A stretch of DNA of 21,344 nt from Euprymna scolopes (taxonomy: Eukaryota; Mollusca; Cephalopoda; Sepiida; Sepiolidae), in assembly GCA_024364805.1 (NCBI GenBank), contig CM044489.1:113191996-113213339 (forward strand). Reading direction: 5' to 3'. The first letter of the stretch is position 1, and every line of letters begins with the position of its first letter. Below are positions 19,876-21,344 of the stretch, in pieces. The notes under the pieces were generated by a model. That model saw nothing but the letters and a program-made list of their open reading frames with translations, was not told the DNA's origin and ran no database searches. The position numbers and the translations under genes were made by a program.

Positions 19876-20079
19876 AAAGACGTGCCTTAAATAAATTTCT
19901 AGATATTTTTGTAAAAGCGTTTAAAATTGTAGTAGACACTTAAAAATTTAGCAGCTTATTGTTGTACATCTTATAAAACGATTGACCAATTTTTATAATT
20001 TAAATCTCAAATGAACAACTTTAGCAAGAAATGGAATGCACCCGACTAAAGCCTGGTTGTTACAGCTAGTGAATTTCAA
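19872..20079. other. Possible 5' non-coding part of the mariner remnant
   Basis: AT-rich DNA before the first recognisable transposase residues. No terminal inverted repeat could be paired because the 3' end of the transposon is missing. Confidence 0.35.
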
Positions 20080-20700
20080 ATACGCAATTTAGATGTGAGC
20101 TAACTTTAGAAGAAAGATATGCAATAAAAATGTTTTCAACTTAGCAAAATGCAACAGAAACGTATGAAATGCTTCAGACTGCTTTTGGACGATTTTACAT
20201 GAATTGAGCATTAGTTTTTTTGGTTAGCATAGGAAATATAAGGAAAGCAAGGAATCTGTTAGGGATCATGAGAGATGTGGGAAGAGTAAGAAAGTCGGTT
20301 CACTTGAGTTGATTGGTCCAATAAAGAAGTTTTTGATTAAGGGTGTTCGTGAGTGTATGGAGATAATAAGTGCACAGTTTAATGTCAGTGCCATAAACTG
20401 TACACACAATTATTAATTATTCGCAAGGATGCAGATCAGGAAGATTTGCGCGAAGATTTGTTCATGAGATCAGAAAGACGTTGTTCTGACAGCAGAGAGA
20501 TGCATCGAGCTTATCAGTTCGGATCCCACAGTTGTTGATGCTCTGGTGATCTGCGATGAAAGCTGGATTTACTGCTATAAAGACCGAAAGCTGGTTTCAA
20601 GTGGAAGCATGTTGGCTCTCCCAGACCCAAGAACACCAGACAGAGCAACTCCACTCCAAAATGATAATCTCTTTATTTGACAACCAAAGTTCTCTAATAG
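20080..20700 (+). mobile_element. Mariner-type DNA transposon, 3'-truncated
   Basis: Plus-strand frames read from the N-terminal helix-turn-helix region of a mariner transposase to just past the first catalytic Asp. The match then stops near 20700, and sequence to the window end shows no second or third catalytic block and no inverted terminal repeat. It is a dead, 3'-truncated copy. The family looks like a mariner lineage I recall as abundant in octopus genomes. Confidence 0.8.
20106..20695 (+). pseudogene. Mariner transposase N-terminal half
   Basis: LEERYAIK at 20106-20129 and ATETYEMLQTAFG at 20151-20189 are the first helix-turn-helix region. KESKESVRDHERCGKSKKVG from 20240 is the linker (usual ESVEDDERCGRPKEV), followed by LELIGPIKKFLIKGV and ECMEIISAQFNVS (second helix-turn-helix), TVHTII, ERRCSDSREM, ELISSDPTVVDALVICDESW and IYCY near 20505-20578 (CDESW holds the first catalytic Asp), then KWKHVGSPRPKNTRQSNSTP near 20600-20660. 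It is about half the usual length of roughly 340 residues. The frame changes at least at four points (after FYMN, near TVHTII, after REM and after IYCY), and stops are present. Confidence 0.85.
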
Positions 20701-21344
20701 AGTAGATAAACTTAGGACTTTATTTAAGTAGTATACTTAATATATACTATTACTGCAAGCTTTCCTGTATTGAAAATACTTGCTTCTTGCTGCCAAATCA
20801 AACAATCTAATATAGTTAGCCTTATGTTCAAGTACATTCGAAATATAATACAGTGTAAAGAAACAGTTACTCATGAAAACGAACCTCCTAAAGTAAAACC
20901 TTGAATAATTATTTAAACTCGAATGTGAATTAATATTAAGCGGACTTTACAAATTGATAATAGTTAATTATTGGATTTTAATTAATTATAAGATGAAACT
21001 CTAATGATTCAAACTCGATAGATAACGACAAATTCCACCCATTAATATGGGAGCGGAGATTATCATCAAAAGTGTCCTGAATTGTTAACTTTGCACCGGA
21101 CTTACTACTTAGATATAAATAAGTCACTTGTCCCCATTCCATTCCTCCCCATCTTTTTTTAAGGGAGACAAGATAATACAGTGGATGTGTTATCGGCAGC
21201 TCCAGTAACTCTCGCTTCTCCTATTTTGTCATTCAGTTCTCATTCAATGAGTGATTTTTCTGACAAAGGGTGAAGAAAAGCTGCTTAAAGGTGGGTAGTA
21301 CTTAGTGACAAGTAGTCTGAGATGTCGGAAATTTTTCTGTCTCT
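20701..21344. other. AT-rich spacer to window end
   Basis: No gene, RNA or repeat family was recognised. The sequence does not continue the mariner element. Confidence 0.5.

Overview
This window looks like ordinary intergenic or intronic DNA from a large, AT-rich animal genome, most likely a cephalopod mollusc and probably an octopus. The case rests on long (TA)n tracts, two LINE families of Jockey/CR1 type, two Tc1/mariner-type transposase remnants whose residual peptides look like those common in octopus genomes, and a CATCAT-type repeat followed by a TTTTACATGCTGAC-like stretch that I associate with octopus DNA. The species call is from recollection, not from a search. I see no host protein-coding gene, rRNA gene array, tRNA gene or CRISPR array. 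Most open frames longer than 60 codons lie in microsatellites, in mobile-element remnants or in unremarkable AT-rich DNA.

Layout. 1-5085: AT-rich spacer with a (TG)n start, a 20-bp tandem, a 45-bp tandem duplication and two long TC/TA or TA microsatellites. 5087-5720: minus-strand 3' end of a LINE (C-terminal peptide, stop, 3' UTR, poly-A) interrupted by a 5S-rRNA-headed SINE-like insert at about 5201-5503. 5935-7131: a repeat block built from five diverged modules of about 147-174 bp, bounded by two inverted copies of the same terminal sequence. 8284-8695: three inverted repeats, including a 64-bp-arm hairpin and a 36-bp perfect palindrome. 8730-11800: a nearly full-length but decayed minus-strand LINE (endonuclease, reverse transcriptase, C-terminal region). 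12170-12286: a solo plus-strand LINE 3' tail. 13870-14035: CATCAT repeat followed by a second 5S-like stretch. 16560-18205: a decayed plus-strand LINE with the same 3' tail. 18245-18790: a minus-strand IS630/Tc1/mariner transposase remnant. 19115-19718: a 600-bp foldback with about 200-bp arms. 20080-20700: a plus-strand mariner transposase remnant cut off after its first catalytic Asp.

The parts form a coherent mobile-element story rather than an operon-like system. One LINE family has left three copies of its 3' end here (5087-5205 minus, 12170-12286 plus, 18085-18204 plus). Comparing the two uninterrupted copies with the interrupted one shows where the 5S-headed insert went in and gives a candidate target-site duplication. 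That nested insert, the modular inverted block and the foldback are the parts most worth following up. All homology statements come from reading translations and nucleotides by eye.
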